Source of the DNA: Anaerolineaceae bacterium
GTDB taxonomy: Bacteria > Chloroflexota > Anaerolineae > Anaerolineales > Anaerolineaceae
Assembly (NCBI GenBank): GCA_029975475.1
Contig: JARKPB010000008.1
Location: forward strand, 372,001-436,000
Direction of reading: 5' to 3'
DNA length: 64,000 nucleotides
Both the position numbers and the translations under genes were made by a program. Shown one piece after another: positions 1 through 7,773 of the stretch (position 1 is its first letter; every line of letters starts with the position of its first letter). The notes beneath the pieces were generated by a model. It was not told the DNA's origin, ran no database searches, and was given only the letters and a program-made list of their open reading frames with translations.

Positions 1-1
1 C

Positions 2-910
2 AACACCCTCAGTTTGATCGAAAACGAGCGAACTTCACCTTCGGTCAGCACGCTTCAGCAAATCGCCGCGGCACTGGATGTGCCGGTGACCGCGTTTTTT
101 GAAACGGGCAAAATTGCCCGGCCAGTTGTAGCCCAGCAGGCGCAATCGCGGTCTGAACGCTGGATTGGGACCACGCAGATGTTCAACCTGACGGAAAATT
201 TGTCGGGCGGCAGTCTGCAGGCTTTTGTCGCGCGGTTGAAACCAGGCATGGGCAGCGGGGACCGAATGATCGTTCACACCGGTTATGAGTTGGTTTACTG
301 CCTGAGCGGAAAAATCCGTTACCAGATACAGGATGAAGCATACATCCTGACCGCGGGTGATTCGCTCGCCTTTGAAGCGCGCCTGCCGCATTGCTGGGAA
401 AACGTTGGAAGGGAAGATACGGAAGTGATCCTGGTATTTTCTTCCATCGACCAGCGGGAAAACACCGGCTGCGAGCACTTTGCGCCAGGTATTTTGAAAA
501 AGGAGACAAAAATGAAAATCGCGATCATCACGGATGATGGCAAAACTATCAGCCAGCATTTCGGCCGTGCCCAGCATTATCTGATTATCACCCTGGAAGA
601 TGGTAAAGAGGTATCCCGGGAAATGAAAGATAAACTTGGCCACGGTCAGTTTCATGGAGAACATGAGGATCATGAACAGCACGGCGGGGCTCACGGTCAC
701 GATGGCGCCGCTCACAACAAACATATCCAGATGGCAGAAGCGATCAAGGATTGCAGTCTGCTGATTTGCGGCGGTATGGGCATGGGGGCTTATGAAAGTA
801 TGCGCCGGCTAAATATCCAGCCGTTGGTCACGGATCTTCGCACGGTGGATGAAGCTGTGCAAGCTTTTCTGGATGGCAAATTGATCGATCATACCGAACG
901 GTTACACTAA
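2..910 (+). CDS. HTH-cupin regulator fused to a NifX/NifB-like domain (5' end cut)
   Basis: The reading frame is open from the window edge, so the N-terminus is missing. The first ~40 residues are the end of an XRE helix-turn-helix (NTLSLIENERTSPSVSTLQ). A cupin barrel follows, ending near HCWENVG: the common layout of XRE-cupin regulators that sense a small ligand. The frame then runs without a stop into a second unit starting MKIAIITDDGKTISQHFGRA. That unit matches the dinitrogenase iron-molybdenum cofactor family (NifX/NifB C-terminal fold, PF02579), here with a His-rich insert (HEDHEQHGGAHGHDG) that could bind metal. A strong ribosome site sits before the internal ATG at 512, so the NifX part may also be made alone. 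No nitrogenase gene is nearby, so a role in nitrogen fixation is not implied; many family members bind metal clusters in other settings. Domain calls are firm; a single fused product is uncertain. Confidence 0.8.
   Translation, partial: NTLSLIENERTSPSVSTLQQIAAALDVPVTAFFETGKIARPVVAQQAQSRSERWIGTTQMFNLTENLSGGSLQAFVARLKPGMGSGDRMIVHTGYELVYCLSGKIRYQIQDEAYILTAGDSLAFEARLPHCWENVGREDTEVILVFSSIDQRENTGCEHFAPGILKKETKMKIAIITDDGKTISQHFGRAQHYLIITLEDGKEVSREMKDKLGHGQFHGEHEDHEQHGGAHGHDGAAHNKHIQMAEAIKDCSLLICGGMGMGAYESMRRLNIQPLVTDLRTVDEAVQAFLDGKLIDHTERLH
500..514 (+). promoter_or_regulatory. Internal Shine-Dalgarno and ATG inside the cupin-NifX frame
   Basis: AAGGAG at 500-505 lies six bases before ATG at 512, exactly where the NifX-like domain begins. 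This is what a separate downstream gene would show, yet the upstream cupin frame has no stop codon before it. It suggests a former two-gene operon that lost its stop, or dual production of a fusion and a free NifX domain. Confidence 0.6.
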
Positions 911-930
911 ACGATCCTGAAGTCAAACGG

Positions 931-968
931 TATAATCAGCGGTGGAGCTTTTAGCCTGTCCACCGCTG
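931..968 (+). promoter_or_regulatory. TATAAT box and inverted repeat upstream of xdhC-like gene
   Basis: TATAAT lies at 931-936, with no convincing -35 at normal spacing. It is followed at once by a 10-bp perfect inverted repeat (CAGCGGTGGA at 937-946, TCCACCGCTG at 959-968; 12-base loop). If transcription starts near 943 the repeat straddles the start site and would act as DNA, for example as an operator. If the gene is read from upstream it could instead fold as an RNA hairpin. No T-run follows, so it is not a simple terminator. Confidence 0.35.
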
Positions 969-986
969 TTACTTACCTGGAGTCAT

Positions 987-2027
987 ATGATTACATTGAT
1001 TAATGAAATTTCCGAGTTAATTAAGAAGGGCGATCCATTTTCCCTGGCAACGATTATCCGCCGCAATGGTTCAGCCCCCCGTTCTACCGGCGCGAAAATG
1101 CTGGTGCGTTCAGACGGCAGCATTGCCGGCACGATCGGCGGCGGGGCATTGGAAGCGCAGGTTATTCGTATGGCAGTTGAAGCCCTCGCCAGCCAGCAAT
1201 CTTCGGTACAATCCTTTTCTTTTAGCGGCGTTGATGCGGCTTCGATGGATGCGATTTGCGGTGGTCAGGTAGATGTCCTGATCGAAACCGTCCCGGCGCA
1301 ATCGGAAGACCGGCAGGCGGTCTTCGCCGCTTTGAAACACGCCGTTGAAACTCACCGCAGCGCCTGGCTGCTGACCACCTATAACCCGTCAGATCGAAAA
1401 ACCAGCCACGCGGTCGTCCTTCAGGACGGCCAGGTGGTTGGATCGGCTCCGCAGGAGGTGGATATTTCCCTGGTCCAGGCACAACGCCTGCCGCATTTAT
1501 TGTTGAGCGTTCGCGGGGTCTTAACTCTGATCGAGCCGGCGAATATCAGCGGGTCGGTGTTTATCTTTGGCGCCGGACATGTCTCGCAAAGTTTAGCCCA
1601 GTTTACCAAAGCGGTGGGTTTCTGGACGATGGTGCTGGACGACCGCTCGGAATTTGCCAACCGCGAGCGCTTTCCGGATGCGGATGAGATCCGGGTTCTG
1701 TCGGATATGCAAGATATCAGCAGCGTTCCGATTGATGAAGACAGTTATGTTGTTATTGTCACCCGCGGCCATTTAGACGATCTGGTCGTGCTGGCACAGG
1801 TCTTAAGAACTCCGGCTGCTTATATTGGTATGATTGGCAGCCGCAGAAAAGTCGCCTTAATTTTTGATGACCTGCGAAAGCGCGGTTTTAGTGAAGAAGC
1901 GCTGCAACGCGTGCGCGCGCCTATTGGCCTTTCTATTGCGGCGGAAACACCCGAAGAGATCGGGATCAGTATCACTGCCCAATTGATCCAGGAAAGGGCA
2001 GCCATCCGCAATCGAACAGACCATTAA
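987..2027 (+). CDS. XdhC/CoxI-family molybdoenzyme maturation factor
   Basis: A 346-residue protein of the XdhC family, whose members bind molybdenum cofactor and aid its sulfuration and insertion into xanthine dehydrogenase or CO dehydrogenase type enzymes. The N-terminal XdhC/CoxI domain shows RRNGSAPRSTGAKMLV and GTIGGGALE. The C-terminal Rossmann domain shows FIFGAGHVSQSLA followed by an LDDRSEFANRERFP segment. The ATG at 987 is chosen because GGAG lies just upstream; a longer in-frame start at 942 would read through the upstream inverted repeat. No xanthine dehydrogenase or CoxL gene is in the window, so its client is unknown. The formate dehydrogenase 42 kb away uses a different cofactor form and is a less obvious partner. 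Confidence 0.88.
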   Translation: MITLINEISELIKKGDPFSLATIIRRNGSAPRSTGAKMLVRSDGSIAGTIGGGALEAQVIRMAVEALASQQSSVQSFSFSGVDAASMDAICGGQVDVLIETVPAQSEDRQAVFAALKHAVETHRSAWLLTTYNPSDRKTSHAVVLQDGQVVGSAPQEVDISLVQAQRLPHLLLSVRGVLTLIEPANISGSVFIFGAGHVSQSLAQFTKAVGFWTMVLDDRSEFANRERFPDADEIRVLSDMQDISSVPIDEDSYVVIVTRGHLDDLVVLAQVLRTPAAYIGMIGSRRKVALIFDDLRKRGFSEEALQRVRAPIGLSIAAETPEEIGISITAQLIQERAAIRNRTDH

Positions 2028-2054
2028 CACTTTCTTTAACTCACCTCGGACAGT

Positions 2055-2089
2055 AAAGGTCAGGCAAATAGAAGGTTTGCCTGACCTTT
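2055..2089. terminator. Strong hairpin between convergent genes
   Basis: A perfect 14-bp stem (AAAGGTCAGGCAAA at 2055-2068, paired with 2076-2089; 7-base loop) sits between the stop of the XdhC gene and the stop of the leftward TauE gene. The stem ends in AAA/TTT on either side, so it can serve as a bidirectional terminator, although no long T-run follows. Confidence 0.65.
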
Positions 2090-2119
2090 GCTCAGAGTTA
2101 ACTGACCCTTAATTTCTAC

Positions 2120-2875
2120 CTATCCGATCAAATCAAAAATCATTTTTACAGCAATCAGCCATAGTAATACGCCAATTATCCGTTTGAGCTGTACGCTGCT
2201 GATCCGGGTCTTCATCAGATGCGATCCGAGGATTGAACCACCCGCTGCCATGACTGCCATTAGGCTAACGAAAACAGGATTCAGGCCGCCCATGCTGGCG
2301 TGGCCTAAAAATCCAGATAGCGATGAAAACACAACCACCAGTGCGGTTGTCCCCGCCGCTTCTTTGGGATCCAATCCCAGCCAGTTGAGCACTGGAAGGA
2401 TAAAATTCCCCCCACCAACGCCGAGCAGGCCGCCAAGAAAGCCAGCCGCACTGCCGACGCCGCCCCCTGCGGCAACTTCAACCGCGCGGCGCATTGGGTG
2501 TTCTCGTTTTTTCGCCTTGTAGAACAGCATCATGAAACCAGCGAACACAAGAAAGGCAGCGAATAAAGCCAGCAGAAAGGTTTTATTGACCTGGGCGGTG
2601 AGCCGTGCGCCGAAGGGAGACAGGATAACCGCGCTGATCAACACTGGCAGACCGACCCGCCAGTTGATTAATTTTCCCCTCCAGTAATTATAGGTGGCGA
2701 AAATCATACTGACGACATTTAAAAGCAACGCGGTTGGGGTCGCTTCGGCTAATGGGACGCCCAGGTAATAAAACATCGGCACAAAGATAAAAGCCGCGCC
2801 CAGCCCTGCCATGGCGAGCAGCCCGGAAAAAATAAATACCATCCCTGCGCTGATCAGATAGACTGCGATGGTCAC
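2120..2875 (-). CDS. TauE/SafE-family sulfite exporter-like permease
   Basis: A 251-residue integral membrane protein with about eight hydrophobic segments. The two-half pseudo-repeat is typical of TauE/SafE (PF01925): an N-terminal half with GLAAMGLGAAF-type glycine-rich packing and a C-terminal half with LGGLLGVGGGNFILPVLN. The family exports organosulfur anions or sulfite. The start is GTG at 2875 behind AGGGA. It follows the FmdE-like gene by 12 bases, so it closes the leftward arsR-led run. The substrate is not readable from sequence. Confidence 0.85.
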   Translation of the reverse strand: MTIAVYLISAGMVFIFSGLLAMAGLGAAFIFVPMFYYLGVPLAEATPTALLLNVVSMIFATYNYWRGKLINWRVGLPVLISAVILSPFGARLTAQVNKTFLLALFAAFLVFAGFMMLFYKAKKREHPMRRAVEVAAGGGVGSAAGFLGGLLGVGGGNFILPVLNWLGLDPKEAAGTTALVVVFSSLSGFLGHASMGGLNPVFVSLMAVMAAGGSILGSHLMKTRISSVQLKRIIGVLLWLIAVKMIFDLIG

Positions 2876-2887
2876 CTTATCCCTGTT

Positions 2888-3490
2888 TTAACGATCATAA
2901 CCCGAGCACGGGATGCAGACATGCTGGGTTCCATCAACGCGCAGATAAGCCAGCGCGGTCAATTCTCCGCAGCGGTCGCACGGCTTGAAGCCCATGACTT
3001 CTGGCAGCCACTTTCCGGGGTAGTTGAAAATTTCTCCGACCTTCAGAACATCTTCAGCCGGCGCATTCCAGACCAGTTCAACCAGTTCCATTTGATCTTC
3101 CAGGGGTATCTTATCCGGTGAAATCCCGGCAGCGCGCTGCTGCATAAATTTTGAGGCTGAGATTTGTTTTTGAAGTTTACTGGTGAATACAACCCGCACT
3201 GCCCGATTGGTGTCTTTTTCAATCAGGGTAAAACCAAGTTTGCCCAGCGGGTTCTTTCGAATATTGCCTTTACCGAATGTGCAACCGGTGGAATATTGAA
3301 TCCCGTCGCCAAAACACATCCCGCCGTGTTCTTCGCCAATTTCCACAATCCCGTAGAGCTGTGTTCCGCCAGAACGCTCCACACCCAACGCTTCCAGCGC
3401 GGCCAGCCCGACGCGTACGCCGGCAACGCTCGCCCAGCAGCGGTGACCGTGAAATTCAAGCGCTTTATTTAGTATCATTCGTGGTTCCAT
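2888..3490 (-). CDS. FmdE-family protein with C-terminal zinc finger
   Basis: A 200-residue protein resembling formylmethanofuran dehydrogenase subunit E (FmdE, PF02663). It shows the FHGHRCWASVAGVRVG entry motif, a GDGIQYSTGCTFGKGN core, and a C-terminal treble-clef-like finger (CDRCGELTALAYL...CIPC). Bacterial FmdE proteins occur widely outside methanogens and are thought to bind metal or act with molybdoenzymes. There is no Fmd catalytic subunit here. AAGGAG precedes the ATG at 3490, 14 bases after the permease stop. Its presence in a metal-responsive run suggests metal handling, which is inference. Confidence 0.82.
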   Translation of the reverse strand: MEPRMILNKALEFHGHRCWASVAGVRVGLAALEALGVERSGGTQLYGIVEIGEEHGGMCFGDGIQYSTGCTFGKGNIRKNPLGKLGFTLIEKDTNRAVRVVFTSKLQKQISASKFMQQRAAGISPDKIPLEDQMELVELVWNAPAEDVLKVGEIFNYPGKWLPEVMGFKPCDRCGELTALAYLRVDGTQHVCIPCSGYDR

Positions 3491-3504
3491 TTTTTCTCCT
3501 TAGG

Positions 3505-4836
3505 TTAACTGGCTGCCAGTGCCAGTCCAAACAGGTAACCGGCAATGGTGCTAAAGATTGCCACAAGCGAAACATAAATCGCTGTTTTCTTTCTCCCCAT
3601 TACCCCGTTCAACACGAGGATGGACTGCAGGCTGAGTTCTGGGTCTGCGAGCAGGTACGCCAGCAGGGGGCCGCGCGCCATGCCCAGATCCAGAAACATT
3701 TTTGCGACCGGCACTTCGACCAGGGTCGGGAAGTACATGAACACGCCAAAAAGCACACCGACCAGGTTGGCCCAGATTGTGTTTTCCCCGGCCACCGCCC
3801 GTACCCAGACTTCCGGGATAATTACCTTGATCACGCTGGCAGCAAATACGCCCACGATCAGCAGTGGGAAGATTTGCTTGACGAATTTCCAGGTTTCCCA
3901 GATCCATCCGCTCAATTCCTCTTTGCTGAACGAACGGCTGGCAACAATCGCAATACCGGCCAGTAAAAGCACTTCACCGATGAATCGGCCGTTGATTCCA
4001 ATCACCAGAGAGCCGACCTCTTCTTTTGGCGCAGCGATCAGGATGGTGAGCGCGATCACTGCCAGAGCCGTATAGGTCCAGCGGTTGTAGCCGTCAAATA
4101 TTTTTTCAAATCCCTTCCAGGCGCTGACGCCGATCACGGCGAGCATTAAAATCAAGAAAGCGCCCTGAATGGTCAGGTTTGCGCCAGACAAGAAAGCGCC
4201 GATGCCGTTAGCCCAGTCAAAAGGCAGGCGGATCTGGGCATACACCCTGGTTAAGAGGTCTATTTGCAGGGTTCCGACGATCAATACGGCGATTAATAGT
4301 AGGAACAAACCCCATACCGCCGGTTTAACTTTTACCGCGTGATCAAACACCCCGTTAGCGGCCATGTCGCTCTCGCGCGCCGCTTCTTCTTTCCGGAATA
4401 TCCAGGCCATCAGTAAGCCAATCATGATTCCGAACAAAATCGACAAAACCAATCGGGAAATTGCGATATCCATCCCAATGGTCGCACCGGTATAGGAAAT
4501 TGCCAGGATGTTGATCGCCGGACCGACGAACAGGAACGTGATCGCCGGTCCAAGTCCGGCGCCGCGTTTCCAGATGCCGGCGAAGAGCGGCAGAATGGTG
4601 CAGGAACACACCGCAAGGATGAACCCGCCCAGGGCTGAAGCCGGGTAGCTGATCCATTTTGAAGCTTTGGGACCCAGGTAACGGGTAATCGCCTCTTTTG
4701 GGATCATTGAGCTCATAAAACCGGCGATTACAAATGCCGGCACAAGACACAGAAGGACATGCGCCGCCAGGTAATCCAACAACCCGGTCCAGCCCGACCA
4801 TAATAACGTGCCAAGATACGATAGAATGTTTTCCAT
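3505..4836 (-). CDS. DUF318/ArsP-type permease
   Basis: A 443-residue membrane protein with roughly ten to twelve hydrophobic segments. It matches the permease family PF03773 (ArsP_1). Near residues 70-80 is a conserved CSCTILPLFAGI with paired cysteines, followed by GPAINILAISYTGA. Family members export organoarsenicals or, when next to a CxxC mini-thioredoxin and an ArsR regulator as here, are assumed to export a thiophilic metal or metalloid. ATG 4836 (MENILSYLG) is preferred over the longer frame at 4890, whose extra residues overlap the palindrome and hairpin upstream. Its own ATTCA-N6-TGAAT palindrome lies just upstream. Confidence 0.85.
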   Translation of the reverse strand: MENILSYLGTLLWSGWTGLLDYLAAHVLLCLVPAFVIAGFMSSMIPKEAITRYLGPKASKWISYPASALGGFILAVCSCTILPLFAGIWKRGAGLGPAITFLFVGPAINILAISYTGATIGMDIAISRLVLSILFGIMIGLLMAWIFRKEEAARESDMAANGVFDHAVKVKPAVWGLFLLLIAVLIVGTLQIDLLTRVYAQIRLPFDWANGIGAFLSGANLTIQGAFLILMLAVIGVSAWKGFEKIFDGYNRWTYTALAVIALTILIAAPKEEVGSLVIGINGRFIGEVLLLAGIAIVASRSFSKEELSGWIWETWKFVKQIFPLLIVGVFAASVIKVIIPEVWVRAVAGENTIWANLVGVLFGVFMYFPTLVEVPVAKMFLDLGMARGPLLAYLLADPELSLQSILVLNGVMGRKKTAIYVSLVAIFSTIAGYLFGLALAAS

Positions 4837-4848
4837 AGGGCTTTTGAT

Positions 4849-4864
4849 ATTCAAAATAATGAAT
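4849..4864. promoter_or_regulatory. Second ATTCA-N6-TGAAT palindrome, upstream of permease
   Basis: ATTCA at 4849-4853 and TGAAT at 4860-4864 are separated by six A/T-only bases. Half-sites and spacing are the same as in the palindrome over the arsR start at 5531-5550. Its place 12 bases before the permease ATG suggests that the ArsR protein encoded upstream also controls the permease directly. Confidence 0.55.
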
Positions 4865-4878
4865 GTTATTTGCGATGA

Positions 4879-4906
4879 AAGAAGCAGCATTAAAACGCTG
4901 CTTCTT
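4879..4906 (-). terminator. Hairpin after the CxxC mini-thioredoxin gene
   Basis: GAAGCAGC (4881-4888) pairs with GCTGCTTC (4897-4904), extended by A-T pairs to 4879 and 4906, with an 8-base loop. On the minus strand it is followed by a short TTTC. It lies between the thioredoxin stop and the permease start, so it is either a weak terminator or an attenuator that reduces permease expression. Confidence 0.5.
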
Positions 4907-4916
4907 CCTGTTTACA

Positions 4917-5156
4917 CTATGCTGCCTGTAACCAGGCTGCGATTTCAGCCTCAGCCGGTATGCGTCCGGATGAAACGACTTTTTCGTTAATGACCAGCCC
5001 GGGTGTTGATAAAATCGGATATTTCATGATTTCATTAAAATCGGTCACTTTTAAGATTTCGGCTTCAAGATGCAGGTCATCAACAACCTTGCGGGTTAAG
5101 GCTTCCAATCTTTTACAATTGGCGCAGCCGCTTCCAAGAACTTTAACTTGTACCAT
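4917..5156 (-). CDS. CxxC mini-thioredoxin (redox-active disulfide protein 2 family)
   Basis: A 79-residue thioredoxin-fold protein. VLGSGCANCKRLE carries the CxxC at the start of helix 1, and STPGLVINEKVVSSGRIP carries the cis-proline loop before the last strands. This is the short cytoplasmic family often found between an ArsR regulator and a DUF318 permease. Two ATGs are adjacent (5159 and 5156). The second is chosen because GGAGG at 5162-5166 is five bases away, against two for the first. Likely role: reduction or hand-off of a thiophilic metal or metalloid to the permease, by inference. Confidence 0.85.
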   Translation of the reverse strand: MVQVKVLGSGCANCKRLEALTRKVVDDLHLEAEILKVTDFNEIMKYPILSTPGLVINEKVVSSGRIPAEAEIAAWLQAA

Positions 5157-5172
5157 CATAACCTCCAGTTGA

Positions 5173-5538
5173 TTATTTATTCGGGTTACATTTCGGACAG
5201 GGGCAGGACAAGCTGCTTTGATGTTTTTTGGCCACTGACTCGCAGGATAAAAGGGCGGCCGAGTCCAGAACTTTAAAGATATTGGGGTTAACGACCTGAT
5301 AATAAATATTCCAACCCTCCCTGCGGTCTGAAATGATACCGGCTTCGCGCAGCACCGCCAGCTGCTGCGAAAGATACGACTGGCGGTAGCCAAGGTGGGC
5401 TTCCATGTGGCAGACGCAGGCTTCCCCGTCCCGCAGCACTTCTAAAATTGCCAGGCGGGCTGGATGCGCCAGCGCCTTAAATATGCCTGGGTTTGGGATA
5501 GATTTGATGATCTTTGGGGTCTGATCCAATATATTCAT
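5173..5538 (-). CDS. ArsR/SmtB-family metal(loid)-responsive repressor
   Basis: A 121-residue winged-helix repressor. FKALAHPARLAILEVLRDGE leads into EACVCHMEAHLG, which holds the CxC metal-binding site of ArsR-type sensors. The recognition helix follows at RQSYLSQQLAVLREAGI. The C-terminus adds CPCPKC, a possible second thiol site. ArsR proteins leave their operator when arsenite, antimonite or a heavy metal binds. It is first in a five-gene leftward run. Its start codon lies inside a perfect palindrome, which fits autoregulation. Confidence 0.93.
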   Translation of the reverse strand: MNILDQTPKIIKSIPNPGIFKALAHPARLAILEVLRDGEACVCHMEAHLGYRQSYLSQQLAVLREAGIISDRREGWNIYYQVVNPNIFKVLDSAALLSCESVAKKHQSSLSCPCPKCNPNK

Positions 5539-5550
5539 GATATTGAATAT
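5531..5550. promoter_or_regulatory. Palindromic ArsR operator over the arsR start codon
   Basis: ATATTCATGATATTGAATAT is a perfect 7-bp inverted repeat (5531-5537 and 5544-5550) with a 6-base centre that includes the arsR ATG (complement of 5536-5538). ArsR/SmtB operators are AT-rich inverted repeats of this type. The core ATTCA-N6-TGAAT recurs upstream of the permease. Confidence 0.65.
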
Positions 5551-5597
5551 AATATCACGGTGTCTCCATTAATCAATGGACAAATGTCATCAATTTA

Positions 5598-6929
5598 TTA
5601 ATCGGAACGGTGAAAACCAAATAAAAAGATCAAATCGTTCACATTTGTGCCGCTTGGACCGGTTTTGAGCAGATCTCCAAGTCGATCAAAGTAGGCGTAA
5701 GCGTTATTGGCAGCCAGAAAATCATCTGGCTGCAGGCCAGCCTCCAATCCGCGCCGGTACGTATCCGCGCTGACCACCGCGCCGGCGGCATCGGTTGGCC
5801 CATCCTCGCCGTCGGTTGCCAGGCTGACCAGCATCATCCCGTTTTTTCCGGCGAGCGGTTTTACGGATGCCAGCGCCAGCTCCTGATTTCGCCCGCCTTT
5901 GCCTTCGCCGCGCAATTTGACCGTGGTTTCACCCCCTGCGACCAGACAAAACGGGCGCGGCAATTCAGCGGACAGCAAGATCTGGCATAGGTCCGCGCCA
6001 ACTTTTCTGGCTTCCCCCTGCCATGCGCTGCCCAGGTATGCGGTTGAAAATTTCGCCTTGATCGCCCGTTGGACGGCTGCCCGAGCAGCCCGGGCATTAT
6101 CCGCGAGTATAAGATTATGGACATGGTCGAACCCGGAAGGCGGGGACGGCGGGCTCTCCAGACCCCGCTGCAAGACCGCGATCACCGCGGGCGGGACCTG
6201 ACCGAGCAGCCCATAACATTCAAGGATGCCCAGGGCGTCCGACGCGCTGGTTGGGTCTGGCGCGGTGGGTCCGGAGGCGATCGCTTCCAGAGGGCTGCCG
6301 ATGACGTCGGACAGGATCAGACTGATGACGCGCGCCGGCGCGGCAGCCCTGGCCAGCCCGCCGCCTTTCAACTGATCGAGCTGGCGGCGCAAACAGTTGA
6401 TTTCCTGGATATTCGCCCCGCATTTTAATAGAAGGTCGGTTAAGACCTGAAGATCACTTAATTTTAAGGGCGGTTTTGGAAGGCTCATCAATGCCGAGCC
6501 GCCGCCGGAAATCAGGCACAGCAAGACATCTTCTTTGGTTAAAGAGCGGGCCAGGTCAAGCGCGGCTTGACCGGCAGCCAGGCTTGCTGCGGTCGGAATG
6601 GGGTGGCCGCCAGGAATGACTTCAACACCTGGCAGCGTTTCAGCCGGCGGAGTTTTCGGGATCATCAAAGACCGGCCAATTCGCGCCCCGAGGACCTCGC
6701 TGGCAGCGGCGAACATGACTGGAGCGGCTTTTCCCAGCGCGAGGACGTTTATTTTTTGTCCAGGAGAAAGGGGGTAAGACCGGTCGAGAATTGTCAATTC
6801 CTGTTCATCAAGGATGACCGCTTTACATACACTGTCAAAAGGGTCAACAGCCTGCAGGGCGGCAGAAAGGATGGCCTTTACCTCGTCTCTTTCTGGGATT
6901 GCGTCAAGTGAGGAACTGGAAAAATTCAT
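5598..6929 (-). CDS. Glycerate 2-kinase (MOFRL family)
   Basis: A 443-residue type-II glycerate kinase that phosphorylates D-glycerate to 2-phosphoglycerate, feeding lower glycolysis. The DUF4147 N-terminal domain contains LISGGGSALMSLP. The C-terminal MOFRL domain contains LVAGGETTVKLRGEGKGGRN-type residues and DGEDGPTDAAGAVV. Length is normal for the family. The start at 6929 has AAGGA upstream. It lies behind arsR on the same strand but is separated from it by the operator region. No serine-cycle or glyoxylate genes are adjacent. Confidence 0.92.
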   Translation of the reverse strand: MNFSSSSLDAIPERDEVKAILSAALQAVDPFDSVCKAVILDEQELTILDRSYPLSPGQKINVLALGKAAPVMFAAASEVLGARIGRSLMIPKTPPAETLPGVEVIPGGHPIPTAASLAAGQAALDLARSLTKEDVLLCLISGGGSALMSLPKPPLKLSDLQVLTDLLLKCGANIQEINCLRRQLDQLKGGGLARAAAPARVISLILSDVIGSPLEAIASGPTAPDPTSASDALGILECYGLLGQVPPAVIAVLQRGLESPPSPPSGFDHVHNLILADNARAARAAVQRAIKAKFSTAYLGSAWQGEARKVGADLCQILLSAELPRPFCLVAGGETTVKLRGEGKGGRNQELALASVKPLAGKNGMMLVSLATDGEDGPTDAAGAVVSADTYRRGLEAGLQPDDFLAANNAYAYFDRLGDLLKTGPSGTNVNDLIFLFGFHRSD

Positions 6930-7025
6930 TGGTTTCCTTCAAGCTGTACCTGTCTACTCATGATTATATAAACTTCTTGGCTATTGGATGCTACAATGAT
7001 TGAAATCATCGGGATAGGAGCGATC

Positions 7026-7730
7026 ATGGGCGATTTAATGACAAGCTTGGTCGTCATTTTGGTAACCGCAGCCGCGACCGCCGGTATTTTTATCTTCCTG
7101 TCGGTTCGAAAACGCGGCCAGGAGCGGGAATTAATCCAGGCAGCAAAAGAGCGCGGCTGGATGGTGCAAAAAATTCAACAGCCTTTGGTCAGCGGTTATC
7201 AAATCAACGGGAAATTGGCCGGCGGGAGCTGGATTCTGGTCAGCCAGCGGGAAGCCAGCCCGACCAGCGCCGGGCCCGGGTCTTCTGAGATTCGTTTGAG
7301 CACCAGCTGGTTTAGCGATGCCGTTCGCCTGCCGGGACGGGTGGTTCTGGTCGGCCCCTTGCCTGTCGGGGGCGGGGATTCTCAGGCGTTGCTCAACAGC
7401 AGCGGGTTTTTACCCGAGATCTTCCGCAGGCTGCTGGGTGCGGATGCGCGGTGGGCTGACCGCCTGGCGCCGGTTGAGCTGCAGTTTTCACCGTTGCGCG
7501 GCCGATTTTCCGCTCTGGCAGATTCCGCGGACGACGTTGATCGTTTAATGGATGAGACAGCCAGCCGTCTGCTGGCCGGGTTTCCGGACAGACAAAAACC
7601 CCTGATAAAGCTCAGTGAAAGCGGGCTTGAAATATCGCTGCGCGGGATCCAGCTGACCAGCCCAAAAGATATTCAAGCGTTCATCACGCTGGGCAGCGCG
7701 TTGATCAGTGCCTGGAACGCCCGTTCATGA
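7026..7730 (+). CDS. Membrane-anchored protein of unknown function
   Basis: A 234-residue protein not recognised as a named family. One N-terminal membrane segment (about residues 5-26, SLVVILVTAAATAGIFIFLS) is followed by a basic RKRGQERE stop-transfer and a soluble region. That region contains GGSWILVSQREASPTSAGPG and a hydrophobic LPGRVVLVGPLP strand. ATG 7026 is chosen for AGGAG five bases upstream; the frame itself is open from 6984. It diverges from the glycerate kinase gene and stands alone. The body probably faces the cytoplasm or periplasm depending on insertion, which cannot be read. Confidence 0.65.
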   Translation: MGDLMTSLVVILVTAAATAGIFIFLSVRKRGQERELIQAAKERGWMVQKIQQPLVSGYQINGKLAGGSWILVSQREASPTSAGPGSSEIRLSTSWFSDAVRLPGRVVLVGPLPVGGGDSQALLNSSGFLPEIFRRLLGADARWADRLAPVELQFSPLRGRFSALADSADDVDRLMDETASRLLAGFPDRQKPLIKLSESGLEISLRGIQLTSPKDIQAFITLGSALISAWNARS

Positions 7731-7773
7731 CGCCCGCTGCCAGGATAATTGCGGCGATTTAACAAGCGCTCCG

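Noticed and set aside
3277-3966. Long + strand reading frame opposite the FmdE-like and permease genes
   Set aside because: It is the shadow of two well-supported minus-strand genes; the product is low-complexity and basic, without domain signals.
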